DNA of 28,505 nucleotides, taken from contig DDQW01000102.1 of assembly GCA_002342805.1 (NCBI GenBank), positions 1-28,505 on the forward strand, read 5' to 3'. This DNA is from Clostridiales bacterium UBA2432 (GTDB lineage Bacteria; Bacillota; Clostridia; Lachnospirales; Vallitaleaceae). Every line of letters starts with the position of its first letter. The first letter of the stretch is position 1. The position numbers and the translations under genes were made by a program. Of this stretch, positions 1 through 7,098 are shown piece by piece. The notes under the pieces were generated by a model, which saw only the letters and a program-made list of their open reading frames with translations, did not search any database and was not told the DNA's origin.

Positions 1-19
1 AGGCATTTAACAAATGCCT
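1..19. terminator. Possible intrinsic terminator of an upstream gene
   Basis: A perfect 8-bp inverted repeat (AGGCATTT at 1-8, AAATGCCT at 12-19) closes on a 3-base loop. The following bases (TATCTATTACTTTAG) are only moderately T-rich. It lies before the first gene, so it could end transcription from a gene left of the window. It is cut off at the window edge and the poly-T tail is weak, so this is tentative. Confidence 0.4.
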
Positions 20-48
20 ATCTATTACTTTAGTTAGGAGATTATAAT

Positions 49-687
49 ATGAAGAAAAAATTACAATGGATTGTCGTCACTTTTATTCTAGTGATGGTCT
101 TGACTTCATGTGGACAAGAAGAACAACCGGAGAACTTAGCCGTAGATGTTGCAGACGAAGATTCTGCACAAGAGACAGATACACAAGAGTCCGAGCAAGA
201 TGTACCCGAGGAATCCGATCCTGAACCAGGAGTTCAAGAGGAAGTCGAAGACGAAGAGGAACCGGTATATCAAGACTATGTGGATCTTGAACTTGTTGAT
301 AAAGATGGGAACCCGGTGAAGTTATCAGACTATGAAGGAAAGTTCATAGCTTTGAATTTCTTTGGAACATGGTGTACCTATTGTATGCAAGAAATGCCGG
401 ATTTAGAAAAAGTGTATTCGGAATATGAAGGTGATGATTTTGTTATTATTCTAATGAATGCAACAACGACTGAAAAAATATCAGCGGAAGAAGTTGGTCA
501 GTGGTATGAAGACGGTGGATATACGATGCCGATGATGATGGATTTGGATGGAACGGCATTAAGTACCTATCCGGTACAAGGCTTTCCAACAACCTATTTC
601 ATTAATCAAGAAGGAAAAGTTTTAGGTGCTATATCCGGAATGCTTGATGAAGCAACCCTTCTTTCCATTATCGAGACTTATAAGTAG
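49..687 (+). CDS. TlpA-like thioredoxin-fold lipoprotein
   Basis: A membrane-anchored extracytoplasmic thiol-disulfide oxidoreductase of 212 aa. Residues 1-20 form a lipoprotein signal peptide ending in the lipobox LTSC, with Cys21 as the acylated residue. Residues 22-75 are a Glu/Asp-rich spacer without a predictable fold. The thioredoxin/AhpC-TSA domain runs from about 78 to 212 and carries the redox motif W-C-T-Y-C (Cys109 and Cys112) and the cis-proline in GFPTTYF (Pro180). In the TlpA/ResA family such proteins reduce or exchange disulfides outside the membrane, usually fed by a CcdA-type membrane protein, which is not in the window. The ATG follows GGAG by about 9 bases. It is probably a separate unit from the stress operon downstream, since an inverted repeat and a promoter-like -10 box follow. 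The exact substrate is unknown. Confidence 0.9.
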   Translation: MKKKLQWIVVTFILVMVLTSCGQEEQPENLAVDVADEDSAQETDTQESEQDVPEESDPEPGVQEEVEDEEEPVYQDYVDLELVDKDGNPVKLSDYEGKFIALNFFGTWCTYCMQEMPDLEKVYSEYEGDDFVIILMNATTTEKISAEEVGQWYEDGGYTMPMMMDLDGTALSTYPVQGFPTTYFINQEGKVLGAISGMLDEATLLSIIETYK

Positions 688-713
688 AGCAATAGATATA
701 GAATACAAATTAT

Positions 714-752
714 AAAACTTTATGGTATAATATAATTATTCCATAAAGTTTT
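714..752. repeat. 12-bp perfect inverted repeat around a -10 box
   Basis: AAAACTTTATGG (714-725) is repeated exactly in inverse at 741-752, separated by 15 bases. The right arm runs into ATTTTCT, so a transcript coming from the upstream lipoprotein gene could form an A/U-rich hairpin with a U-rich 3' side and act as a terminator. The loop contains a strong -10 element, so the same symmetry could also be an operator. The sequence shows the repeat; its function is inference. Confidence 0.6.
723..731 (+). promoter_or_regulatory. Extended -10 promoter of the mcsA-mcsB-clpC operon
   Basis: TGGTATAAT matches the extended -10 consensus TGnTATAAT exactly. I find no good -35 box 16-18 bases upstream, which is tolerated in extended -10 promoters. 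Transcription would begin near 738, inside or just before the right arm of the inverted repeat at 714-752, so new transcripts would not carry the full hairpin. No CtsR-type direct repeat (GGTCAAA) or CIRCE element is present nearby. Confidence 0.55.
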
Positions 753-772
753 ATTTTCTAGGAGGAACGCGT

Positions 773-1087
773 GTGAAAAAAGATAGACAAACCTATAATC
801 AAGAAATTAACCGGCTATATCGACAATTAGGAAAAGAAATTTACTTTGATGAACGTCAAGAACATTCGTTTACCCGTAAGCAACGAAAGTTAATAAAAAC
901 CATCAAAAAGAATATACAAAAAATCGAAAAACTTAAAGATAGAGATATCACAGTGTCCACAGAAGCGGTGATTCTTGAACCGGAAATGAATGATGACGGA
1001 TTCTATGAATATGTTTTTTGTCCCCAATGTCAAGCGGGCAATAATCCGAAATCTACCCATTGCATCCGATGTAATCAACCGTTATAA
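773..1087 (+). CDS. Small zinc-ribbon protein, first gene of the clp stress operon
   Basis: A 104-aa protein I do not recognise as a named family. Residues 1-60 are strongly basic and probably helical, possibly a short coiled coil with many Lys, Arg and Gln. Residues 83-100 form a zinc ribbon of two C-x-x-C pairs (Cys83/Cys86 and Cys97/Cys100) like the short ribbons fused to many regulators. The start is GTG, chosen because AGGAGG ends 7 bases upstream; the GTG two bases earlier is in a frame that stops at once. It lies 27 bases before mcsA and looks co-transcribed with mcsA, mcsB and clpC. In many Firmicutes this first position is held by the heat-shock repressor ctsR, but this protein has no visible similarity to CtsR. 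A basic region plus a zinc ribbon could bind nucleic acid or protein; no function can be assigned. Confidence 0.85.
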   Translation: MKKDRQTYNQEINRLYRQLGKEIYFDERQEHSFTRKQRKLIKTIKKNIQKIEKLKDRDITVSTEAVILEPEMNDDGFYEYVFCPQCQAGNNPKSTHCIRCNQPL

Positions 1088-1114
1088 TGAGTAGGACATA
1101 TTAAGGAGGTTACT

Positions 1115-1609
1115 ATGCTTTGCGAAGAATGTCATAAAGAACAAGCAACTGTTTTTTTAACACAGGTTATGAATGGCAAAAAAGTTGAAATACATTTGTG
1201 TGCCCAATGTGCAAAAAAACAAAAGGATTTTTTTTACGGAGATAATCCGTCAATTCAAAAATTTATGAGTGGATTATTAAAAAATTCCAATGATGTTTCT
1301 CAACAAGAAATTGATCAAAAATTACTATGTCCAAAATGTCATATGACTTTAGATGAATTTAGAAGAACGTCCAAGCTTGGGTGTGATCAGTGTTATGAAG
1401 CCTTCAAGCCCTATGTGAATCATGTATTAAAAAGCGTTCAGGGAAGTTATCGACATACAGGGAAAAAACCCTTAAGAATGAATCAAAGTCAATTAAAAGA
1501 TGAACGGATCGATGAATTGAATTCGCAATTAAAATTAGCCCTTATGCAAGAAGATTATTTGGAAGCGGCTAAGATTCGTGATGAACTCTATAAGATGAAG
1601 GAGGAGTGA
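1115..1609 (+). CDS. mcsA: McsA, activator of the McsB protein-arginine kinase
   Basis: A 164-aa cytoplasmic zinc protein that in Bacillus binds and activates the arginine kinase McsB and also responds to metal and oxidative stress. Four C-x-x-C pairs are visible: Cys3/Cys6, Cys29/Cys32, Cys72/Cys75 and Cys90/Cys93, forming two zinc-binding modules. The C-terminal segment, about 131-164, is a UVR motif helix pair (ending in KIRDELYKMKEE) of the type that also occurs in UvrB and in the ClpC middle domain. The ATG follows AAGGAGGT with ideal spacing. The order mcsA-mcsB-clpC is the classical one, and the 3' end runs into the mcsB ribosome binding site, so translation is probably coupled. Confidence 0.95.
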   Translation: MLCEECHKEQATVFLTQVMNGKKVEIHLCAQCAKKQKDFFYGDNPSIQKFMSGLLKNSNDVSQQEIDQKLLCPKCHMTLDEFRRTSKLGCDQCYEAFKPYVNHVLKSVQGSYRHTGKKPLRMNQSQLKDERIDELNSQLKLALMQEDYLEAAKIRDELYKMKEE

Positions 1610-1611
1610 CT

Positions 1612-2649
1612 GTGAAGTGGTATGAAAAAAAACAAGGCGCTCATCCCGATGTCATTATTTCGAGTCGGATACGTCTAGCGAGAAACCTCAAAGACTATGT
1701 GTTTCCCAACCACTTGTCTGAAGAAGAAGCTAGGGAAGCTATTGAAGTAATTCATCGCATTTTTTCTAAAGAAAAGCCGGATGAATTTTATTATTGGGAT
1801 ATGGCTCAGATGAGTTCAATTGATAAAGTTGCCATGATGGAACGCCATTTACTTAGCCCACTTTTTGTAAATATGCCTATACCTAATGCATTGATTCATA
1901 ATGTTGATGAAAGTTTGAGCATTATGGTTAATGAAGAAGATCATTTGCGAATTCAAGCAATGTCAAAAGGTGCTAATTTGGGTGAGATTTTCACCTTGGC
2001 GAGTCAAGTGGATGATATGATTGAAGATAAAGTTGACTATGCATACAGTCAAGAGTTAGGATATCTAACCGCTTGTCCGACAAACGTTGGTACCGGACTT
2101 CGAGCCTCATATATGATTCATGTTCCGGCATTGGAAGCCACAGGACAATTGCGGATTATTCTTGAAGCTATCGGGAAGTTTGGCATCACATTTCGAGGAA
2201 TATATGGCGAAAGCAGCGAACCGGTGGGCAGTGTATTTCAAGTGAGTAACCAAGTTACATTGGGATTTAGCGAAGAAGAAATAATTGAAAAACTGCATTC
2301 AGTGACAATGCAAATTGTCAATCAAGAGATTGCTGTTCGGGATAGTTTATTAAGAGAACGTCGGTTAGAATTTGAGGATAGCATATATAGATCCTATGGT
2401 ATATTAAGTCAAGCACGAATATTAACAGCCAAAGAGGCGATGACCCTTTTATCGGATGTCAAGCTTGGCTTAGAACTTGGTTTATTAAAGCTTGAGACAT
2501 CTGGTGAATTTAATATTTTTGATTTAATGACACAGATTCAACCGGCCAATTTACAAAAATACGAGAAAAAAACATTAGATGTGACACAACGGGATATGGC
2601 AAGAGCTAATCTTGTACGAATGACATTACCCAAAATACAAGGAGGCTGA
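1612..2649 (+). CDS. mcsB: McsB, protein-arginine kinase
   Basis: Phosphorylates arginine side chains of damaged or regulatory proteins, marking them for ClpC-ClpP. The fold is that of phosphagen (guanidino) kinases. With the GTG at 1612 as start the protein has 345 aa, with the nucleotide-site motif SSRIRLARN at 17-25, the NEEDH loop at 107-111 and the catalytic-cysteine motif C-P-T-N-x-G-T-G at Cys155. The RDxxRA phosphoarginine-sensing motif appears as RDMARA at 327-332 near the C-terminus. An earlier in-frame GTG at 1606 overlaps the mcsA stop, but GGAGG at 1600-1604 leaves it a single base of spacing, against 7 for 1612, so 1612 is preferred. McsA directly upstream is its activator and ClpC four bases downstream is its client pathway. 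Confidence 0.95.
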   Translation: MKWYEKKQGAHPDVIISSRIRLARNLKDYVFPNHLSEEEAREAIEVIHRIFSKEKPDEFYYWDMAQMSSIDKVAMMERHLLSPLFVNMPIPNALIHNVDESLSIMVNEEDHLRIQAMSKGANLGEIFTLASQVDDMIEDKVDYAYSQELGYLTACPTNVGTGLRASYMIHVPALEATGQLRIILEAIGKFGITFRGIYGESSEPVGSVFQVSNQVTLGFSEEEIIEKLHSVTMQIVNQEIAVRDSLLRERRLEFEDSIYRSYGILSQARILTAKEAMTLLSDVKLGLELGLLKLETSGEFNIFDLMTQIQPANLQKYEKKTLDVTQRDMARANLVRMTLPKIQGG

Positions 2650-2653
2650 TACA

Positions 2654-5080
2654 ATGATGGGAAGATTTACAGAAAAAGCGCAACAAGTTATAAATAGATC
2701 CAAAGAAATAGCACATGAGATTGGACATACCTATGTAGGAACAGAACACTTATTACTTGCTCTACTTGAAGAAAATGAAGGGGTTGCAGCGACAGTATTA
2801 ATCAATCAAGGTATTACATATAAGGTCATTCATGATCAAGTACGGGATATGATTGCTCAGAATATGAATCAAGTTGCAGAACCGGAAGGGTTTACTCCCC
2901 GAGTCCGTAAAATTCTTGAGCTATCATTAAAAGAAGCTATATACATGAATACAAACTTAATAGGAACAGAGCATATTCTCATTGCCTTACTCAAAGAACA
3001 AGATTGTATGGCATCAAGATTGATTGAAGTTGTGGGGGGATCAAAGCAAAAGATTTATAACGATATCCTCCGTACGATTGGGAAAGAATCAAAGTCTCAA
3101 AAGTTAAAACAAGGACCGGCAGAAGAGTCAAAAACACCAACACTTGACCAGTTTAGTCAAGATTTAACAGAACAAGCCAAAAACGGGCGTTTTGATCCGA
3201 TTATTGGGCGGGATAAAGAAATTGAGCGAATTATTCAAATACTAAGCCGTCGGACGAAGAATAACCCATGTATGATAGGTGAACCCGGAGTCGGTAAAAC
3301 AGCCATTACAGAAGGATTGGCACAACGTATTGTTGATGGAAATATTCCTGAGTTGCTAAAGGATAAACGCGTTGTCGCATTAGATTTATCGTCCATGGTT
3401 GCAGGCTCAAAATATCGTGGTGAATTCGAGGAACGTATAAAAAAAGCCATTGCAGAGATTAAAGAAGTCGGTAATATTTTATTATTTATTGATGAGATGC
3501 ATACGATTGTCGGTGCCGGAGCAGCAGAAGGTGCTATAGATGCTTCGAATATTCTTAAACCATCCTTGGCTCGAGGTGAGATTCAACTGATTGGTGCAAC
3601 AACATTAGATGAATATCGTAAACACATCGAGAAAGATCCGGCCTTAGAGCGAAGGTTCCAACCGGTAAAGGTAGAGGAACCGTCCGAAGAAGAAGCTATG
3701 CAGATTCTAAAAGGCTTACGAAGTATGTACGAAGAGCATCACCATGTAACGATTACAGATGATGCATTAGAGAGTGCGGTCATTTTAAGTAATCGATATA
3801 TTACAGATCGTTTTTTGCCGGATAAAGCCATCGATGTTATTGACGAAGCGTCATCAAAGGTACGGCTAAAAACCTATACAGCGCCACCGGAAATCAAAGA
3901 GCTTGAAAAAGAGTTCAATCAATATGAAGAAGAAAAAGAACTGGCAATAAAAACAGAGGCTTATGAAAAAGCCGGAGAAATTAAAGAAAAGCAAAATAAG
4001 ACCAGAGAAAAATTAGAATTTTTAAAACGTGAATGGGAGACAACGAACCAAGAAACTCCGCTTATAGTTGACGAAGAAGAAGTCGCCAATATCATTAGTG
4101 GATGGACCTCCATTCCGATTCAGAAGTTAACGGAAGAAGAAGGCGAACGGCTTAAAAATCTAGAGAATGTATTGCATGAACGGGTCGTTGGTCAAGAAGA
4201 AGCTGTTATTGCTGTTAGTAAAGCAATACGCCGTGGACGTGTCGGACTCAAAGATCCTAAGCGGCCAATTGGTTCTTTTCTCTTCTTAGGTCCGACAGGA
4301 GTGGGGAAAACAGAACTCACAAAAGCCTTAGCAGAAGCCTTATTTGGTGACGATAACGCCTTGATTCGTGTCGATATGTCAGAATATATGGAAAAACATA
4401 GTGTTTCAAAGTTAATCGGTTCACCTCCAGGTTATGTAGGTTATGATGAAGGGGGTCAACTGAGCGAAAAAATTCGAAGAAAACCTTATTCGGTTTTACT
4501 CTTTGATGAAATCGAAAAAGCACATACGGATGTGTTTAATATTCTTTTGCAAGTACTTGATGATGGGCATATTACCGATGCTCAAGGACGACGTATTGAC
4601 TTTAAAAATACAGTTATCATTATGACGTCCAACTTAGGTGCCCGTAACATTGTTTCGCCCAAAAAATTAGGATTTACAAAAGATGAAAATAAAGATCAAG
4701 AGTATTCGAATATGAAAAAGAGTGTTATGGATGAAGTGAAAAAACTCTTCAAACCGGAATTCTTAAATCGTATTGATGAAGCCATCGTATTCCATACCTT
4801 GAATCAAGAAAATATTGAGTCTATTGTAGGAATTATGTTTAAACAACTTGCAAAACGTATGTTTGACAACTTGAAAATTGTTGTCGAGATGACACCGGAA
4901 GCCAAGAAATATATAGCAAAAGAAGGCTTTGATGAAGCATATGGTGCGCGACCATTAAAGCGAGCGATTCAATCAAAAATCGAGGACCGCTTGGCAGAAG
5001 AAATTCTTGATGGCAAGATCAATGAGGGCGATAAAGTGAAGGTCCATGTTGAGGATGGAAGTATTGTTATTCAAAATTAG
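2654..5080 (+). CDS. clpC: ClpC, AAA+ unfoldase of the Clp protease
   Basis: ATP-driven unfoldase that feeds proteins to ClpP; 808 aa, the usual length for ClpC. Residues 1-145 hold two Clp-N repeats. The glutamates of the two phosphoarginine pockets known in Bacillus ClpC are present in GTEHLLL (Glu31) and GTEHILI (Glu106), so reading of McsB marks is expected. AAA module 1 has Walker A GEPGVGKT at 209-216 and Walker B LLFIDE at 276-281. A middle domain with a UVR-like coiled coil covers about 415-470. AAA module 2 has Walker A GPTGVGKT at 546-553 and Walker B LLFDE at 615-619, followed by the C-terminal small domain. GGAGG lies 8 bases before the first of two adjacent ATG codons, which favours the first. 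It is the last gene of the operon; I see no strong terminator after it. Confidence 0.98.
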   Translation: MMGRFTEKAQQVINRSKEIAHEIGHTYVGTEHLLLALLEENEGVAATVLINQGITYKVIHDQVRDMIAQNMNQVAEPEGFTPRVRKILELSLKEAIYMNTNLIGTEHILIALLKEQDCMASRLIEVVGGSKQKIYNDILRTIGKESKSQKLKQGPAEESKTPTLDQFSQDLTEQAKNGRFDPIIGRDKEIERIIQILSRRTKNNPCMIGEPGVGKTAITEGLAQRIVDGNIPELLKDKRVVALDLSSMVAGSKYRGEFEERIKKAIAEIKEVGNILLFIDEMHTIVGAGAAEGAIDASNILKPSLARGEIQLIGATTLDEYRKHIEKDPALERRFQPVKVEEPSEEEAMQILKGLRSMYEEHHHVTITDDALESAVILSNRYITDRFLPDKAIDVIDEASSKVRLKTYTAPPEIKELEKEFNQYEEEKELAIKTEAYEKAGEIKEKQNKTREKLEFLKREWETTNQETPLIVDEEEVANIISGWTSIPIQKLTEEEGERLKNLENVLHERVVGQEEAVIAVSKAIRRGRVGLKDPKRPIGSFLFLGPTGVGKTELTKALAEALFGDDNALIRVDMSEYMEKHSVSKLIGSPPGYVGYDEGGQLSEKIRRKPYSVLLFDEIEKAHTDVFNILLQVLDDGHITDAQGRRIDFKNTVIIMTSNLGARNIVSPKKLGFTKDENKDQEYSNMKKSVMDEVKKLFKPEFLNRIDEAIVFHTLNQENIESIVGIMFKQLAKRMFDNLKIVVEMTPEAKKYIAKEGFDEAYGARPLKRAIQSKIEDRLAEEILDGKINEGDKVKVHVEDGSIVIQN

Positions 5081-5112
5081 CTTTTGCACTAGTATTTTAT
5101 ATCAATATACTT

Positions 5113-5118
5113 TATAAT
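5113..5118 (+). promoter_or_regulatory. Possible -10 box for the 137-aa protein gene
   Basis: A perfect TATAAT lies 40 bases before the next gene. I find no convincing -35 box at 16-18 bases; a TTGCAC at 5084-5089 is too far away. It is tentative, and read-through from clpC would also supply transcription. Confidence 0.3.
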
Positions 5119-5158
5119 AGGTAACAACATTAAATGCAAAAATTATAGGAGGTAAGTC

Positions 5159-5572
5159 ATGGCAGGCTTAGAAAAACTGATTATAGCTAATGAAGATGAT
5201 TCAATTAGCTTTGGTAACCATGAGACACAGGAAAAGCAAAAGTTAGAAGGGTTTGAGCTTAACGGAGAAGTATACAAAGTCAAAACTCACAATGAAATAA
5301 CGCGTCTTGAAAAGAATGGAAGGTTACTATTCGAATCAGTTCCGGGAACAACAGTCAGCGATTTGAAGTTAAACAGTGACAGCATGTCGTTCTCATTAAT
5401 CGGAAGTGCAGAAGATGCTCAAGTTACGGTTGAACTTGAAGCGGATGAAGAATATACTGTATATATTAATGAAGTTCAATTAGGCAAAGTAAAATCGAAT
5501 TTAGCAGGTAAGATTAGCTTTAGTGTTGATTTTGCAAGTGGTTCACAAACAGTCCAAATCAAAAAACATTAA
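5159..5572 (+). CDS. Conserved hypothetical protein, 137 aa, predicted beta-rich
   Basis: Function unknown. There is no signal peptide, membrane segment, cysteine or catalytic motif, so a soluble cytoplasmic protein is expected. The sequence alternates short polar turns with beta-prone stretches. The N-terminal half has the pattern ISFGNHE, then FELNGEVYKVKTHNEITRLE, then ESVPGTTVSDL; the C-terminal half (about 85-135) resembles a small beta-sandwich. From memory, similar proteins in Lachnospiraceae carry the unexplained label 'endosialidase'. I see no sialidase feature and would not use that name. AGGAGG precedes the ATG at good spacing. A terminator follows, so it is probably its own unit or the end of the clp transcript. 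In many Firmicutes clpC is followed directly by radA; here this gene lies between them. Confidence 0.85.
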   Translation: MAGLEKLIIANEDDSISFGNHETQEKQKLEGFELNGEVYKVKTHNEITRLEKNGRLLFESVPGTTVSDLKLNSDSMSFSLIGSAEDAQVTVELEADEEYTVYINEVQLGKVKSNLAGKISFSVDFASGSQTVQIKKH

Positions 5573-5604
5573 GTAACCAAAATACTATTTAAGATTATAA
5601 TTAT

Positions 5605-5635
5605 AGAAGCTACTTAAAGTAGCTTCTATTTATTT
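5605..5635 (+). terminator. Intrinsic terminator after the 137-aa protein gene
   Basis: A perfect 9-bp stem (AGAAGCTAC at 5605-5613, GTAGCTTCT at 5619-5627) with loop TTAAA is followed by ATTTATTT. It lies 33 bases after the stop codon and just before the radA ribosome binding site, so radA probably depends on its own promoter or on read-through. A TATAAT at 5596-5601 is present but has no good -35 box. Confidence 0.75.
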
Positions 5636-5646
5636 AAGGTGGGAAT

Positions 5647-7017
5647 ATGGCAGGAAAAAAATCAGTATTTGTATGTGGAGAATGTGGGTATGAAGCCTCA
5701 AAATGGATGGGAAAATGTCCCGAATGCAATAGTTGGAACTCTTTTGCAGAAGAGGTTAAGGTTAAGGCGTCGAGTGCACCTAAAAAAGTAAGTGGCCAGT
5801 TGCATTATGAAAAAGCAAAACCCTTAAGACTTTCAGACATAAAATCAGAAGTTGAAGAACGTATGGCAACAGGAATTCAAGAATTAGATCGTGTCCTAGG
5901 CGGTGGAATTGTTCAAGGATCCCTTATTCTTGTTGGAGGAGATCCGGGGATCGGAAAATCAACAATGATGTTGCAAATCTGTCAAACATTGAGCCGACTC
6001 AGTAAAAAAGTCCTCTATGTTTCAGGAGAGGAGTCCTTACATCAAATAAAAATGCGTGCAAAGCGGTTAAGTGTCGCCAATGAAGACTTATTATTATATG
6101 CGCAAACCAATATGAATATCATTGAATCTGTTATTATGAAAGAAAAGCCGGATGTCCTAATGATTGATTCGATTCAAACCATGTATAATGAAGAAATCGG
6201 ATCGGTTCCGGGGAGTGTTTCTCAAGTGCGTGAGGTTACAGCACATCTTATGCGATTGGCTAAGCAGATGAATATAGCGACCTTTATTGTCGGTCATGTA
6301 ACCAAGGATGGAGCCATTGCAGGACCAAGAGTCTTAGAGCATATGGTTGATACCGTCTTATATTTTGAAGGAGACAAAAATGCCTCTTATCGTGTTTTAA
6401 GAGGCGTTAAAAATCGTTTTGGGTCTACAAATGAACTTGGGATTTTTGAAATGCGTAATGAAGGACTTGTGGAAGTGCTGAATCCATCAGAATATATGTT
6501 GTCCGGGCGGCCCATTAATGAACCGGGGTCACTTGTCGTGTGTGCCATGGAAGGTAGTCGCCCTCTTTTCGTTGAGGTACAAGCCTTAGTTGCGTATACA
6601 ACCTTTAACATGCCCCGAAGAACGGTAAATGGTGCAGACTATAATCGAATTATGATGCTCCTTGCTGTTATTGAAAAAAAATATGGCTTGTCGCTAGCAG
6701 ATAACGATTGTTTTGTTAATATTGCCGGTGGATTAAAAATGAATGAACCGTCCCTTGATTTAGGTATTATTGCAGCCGTCATTTCAAGTATAAAAAATCA
6801 AGCAGTCGATCCGCAAACAGTTCTTATGGGAGAAGTTGGCTTGACAGGAGAAGTTCGAGGAATTACGTTTTCAGAAAGTCGGGTAAAGGAAGCGATTAAG
6901 CTTGGCTTTAAAACCATTGTTCTTCCGCAGAATAATGCAAAATCAATAAAAGCACACTCAGGCATTAATATTATTGGAATTAAACATATCAATGATTTAA
7001 AACAAAACATATTTTGA
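5647..7017 (+). CDS. radA: RadA (Sms), DNA repair ATPase
   Basis: A RecA-like ATPase and branch-migration helicase that processes recombination intermediates in DNA repair and transformation. The 456-aa length is normal. An N-terminal C4 zinc finger has Cys10/Cys13 and Cys24/Cys27. The RecA-type core has Walker A GGDPGIGKS at 97-105, the hydrophobic Walker B strand VLMIDS at about 170-175, and the family hallmark KNRFG at 255-259. The C-terminal region from about 290 is the Lon-protease-like domain (DLGIIAAVIS and the segment around MGEVGLTGEVR); its protease function is lost in RadA. AAGGTGG precedes the ATG. Linkage to clpC is common in Firmicutes, but disA, which often follows radA, is absent here and degV follows instead. 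Confidence 0.97.
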   Translation: MAGKKSVFVCGECGYEASKWMGKCPECNSWNSFAEEVKVKASSAPKKVSGQLHYEKAKPLRLSDIKSEVEERMATGIQELDRVLGGGIVQGSLILVGGDPGIGKSTMMLQICQTLSRLSKKVLYVSGEESLHQIKMRAKRLSVANEDLLLYAQTNMNIIESVIMKEKPDVLMIDSIQTMYNEEIGSVPGSVSQVREVTAHLMRLAKQMNIATFIVGHVTKDGAIAGPRVLEHMVDTVLYFEGDKNASYRVLRGVKNRFGSTNELGIFEMRNEGLVEVLNPSEYMLSGRPINEPGSLVVCAMEGSRPLFVEVQALVAYTTFNMPRRTVNGADYNRIMMLLAVIEKKYGLSLADNDCFVNIAGGLKMNEPSLDLGIIAAVISSIKNQAVDPQTVLMGEVGLTGEVRGITFSESRVKEAIKLGFKTIVLPQNNAKSIKAHSGINIIGIKHINDLKQNIF

Positions 7018-7027
7018 TTGAATTATA

Positions 7028-7056
7028 GTGAAAAAAACCCGCAAATATGGTATGAT
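7028..7056 (+). promoter_or_regulatory. Promoter for degV (extended -10)
   Basis: GTGAAA (7028-7033, four of six matches to TTGACA) is separated by 17 bases from TATGAT (7051-7056), which is preceded by TGG, giving an extended -10 TGGTATGAT. The spacing to the degV start leaves an A-rich leader of about 35 bases. Confidence 0.5.
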
Positions 7057-7098
7057 TAAGAGCGATACACAGATAAAAACAAAAACAGGAGAGATGAT

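Noticed and set aside
687..773. CtsR boxes or CIRCE upstream of the clp operon
   Set aside because: Neither tandem GGTCAAA repeats nor TTAGCACTC-N9-GAGTGCTAA can be found; only the unrelated inverted repeat at 714-752 is present.
5091..5111. AGTAT/ATACT hairpin after clpC as a terminator
   Set aside because: The stem is only 5 A/T-rich pairs with an 11-base loop and no T-run; too weak to call.
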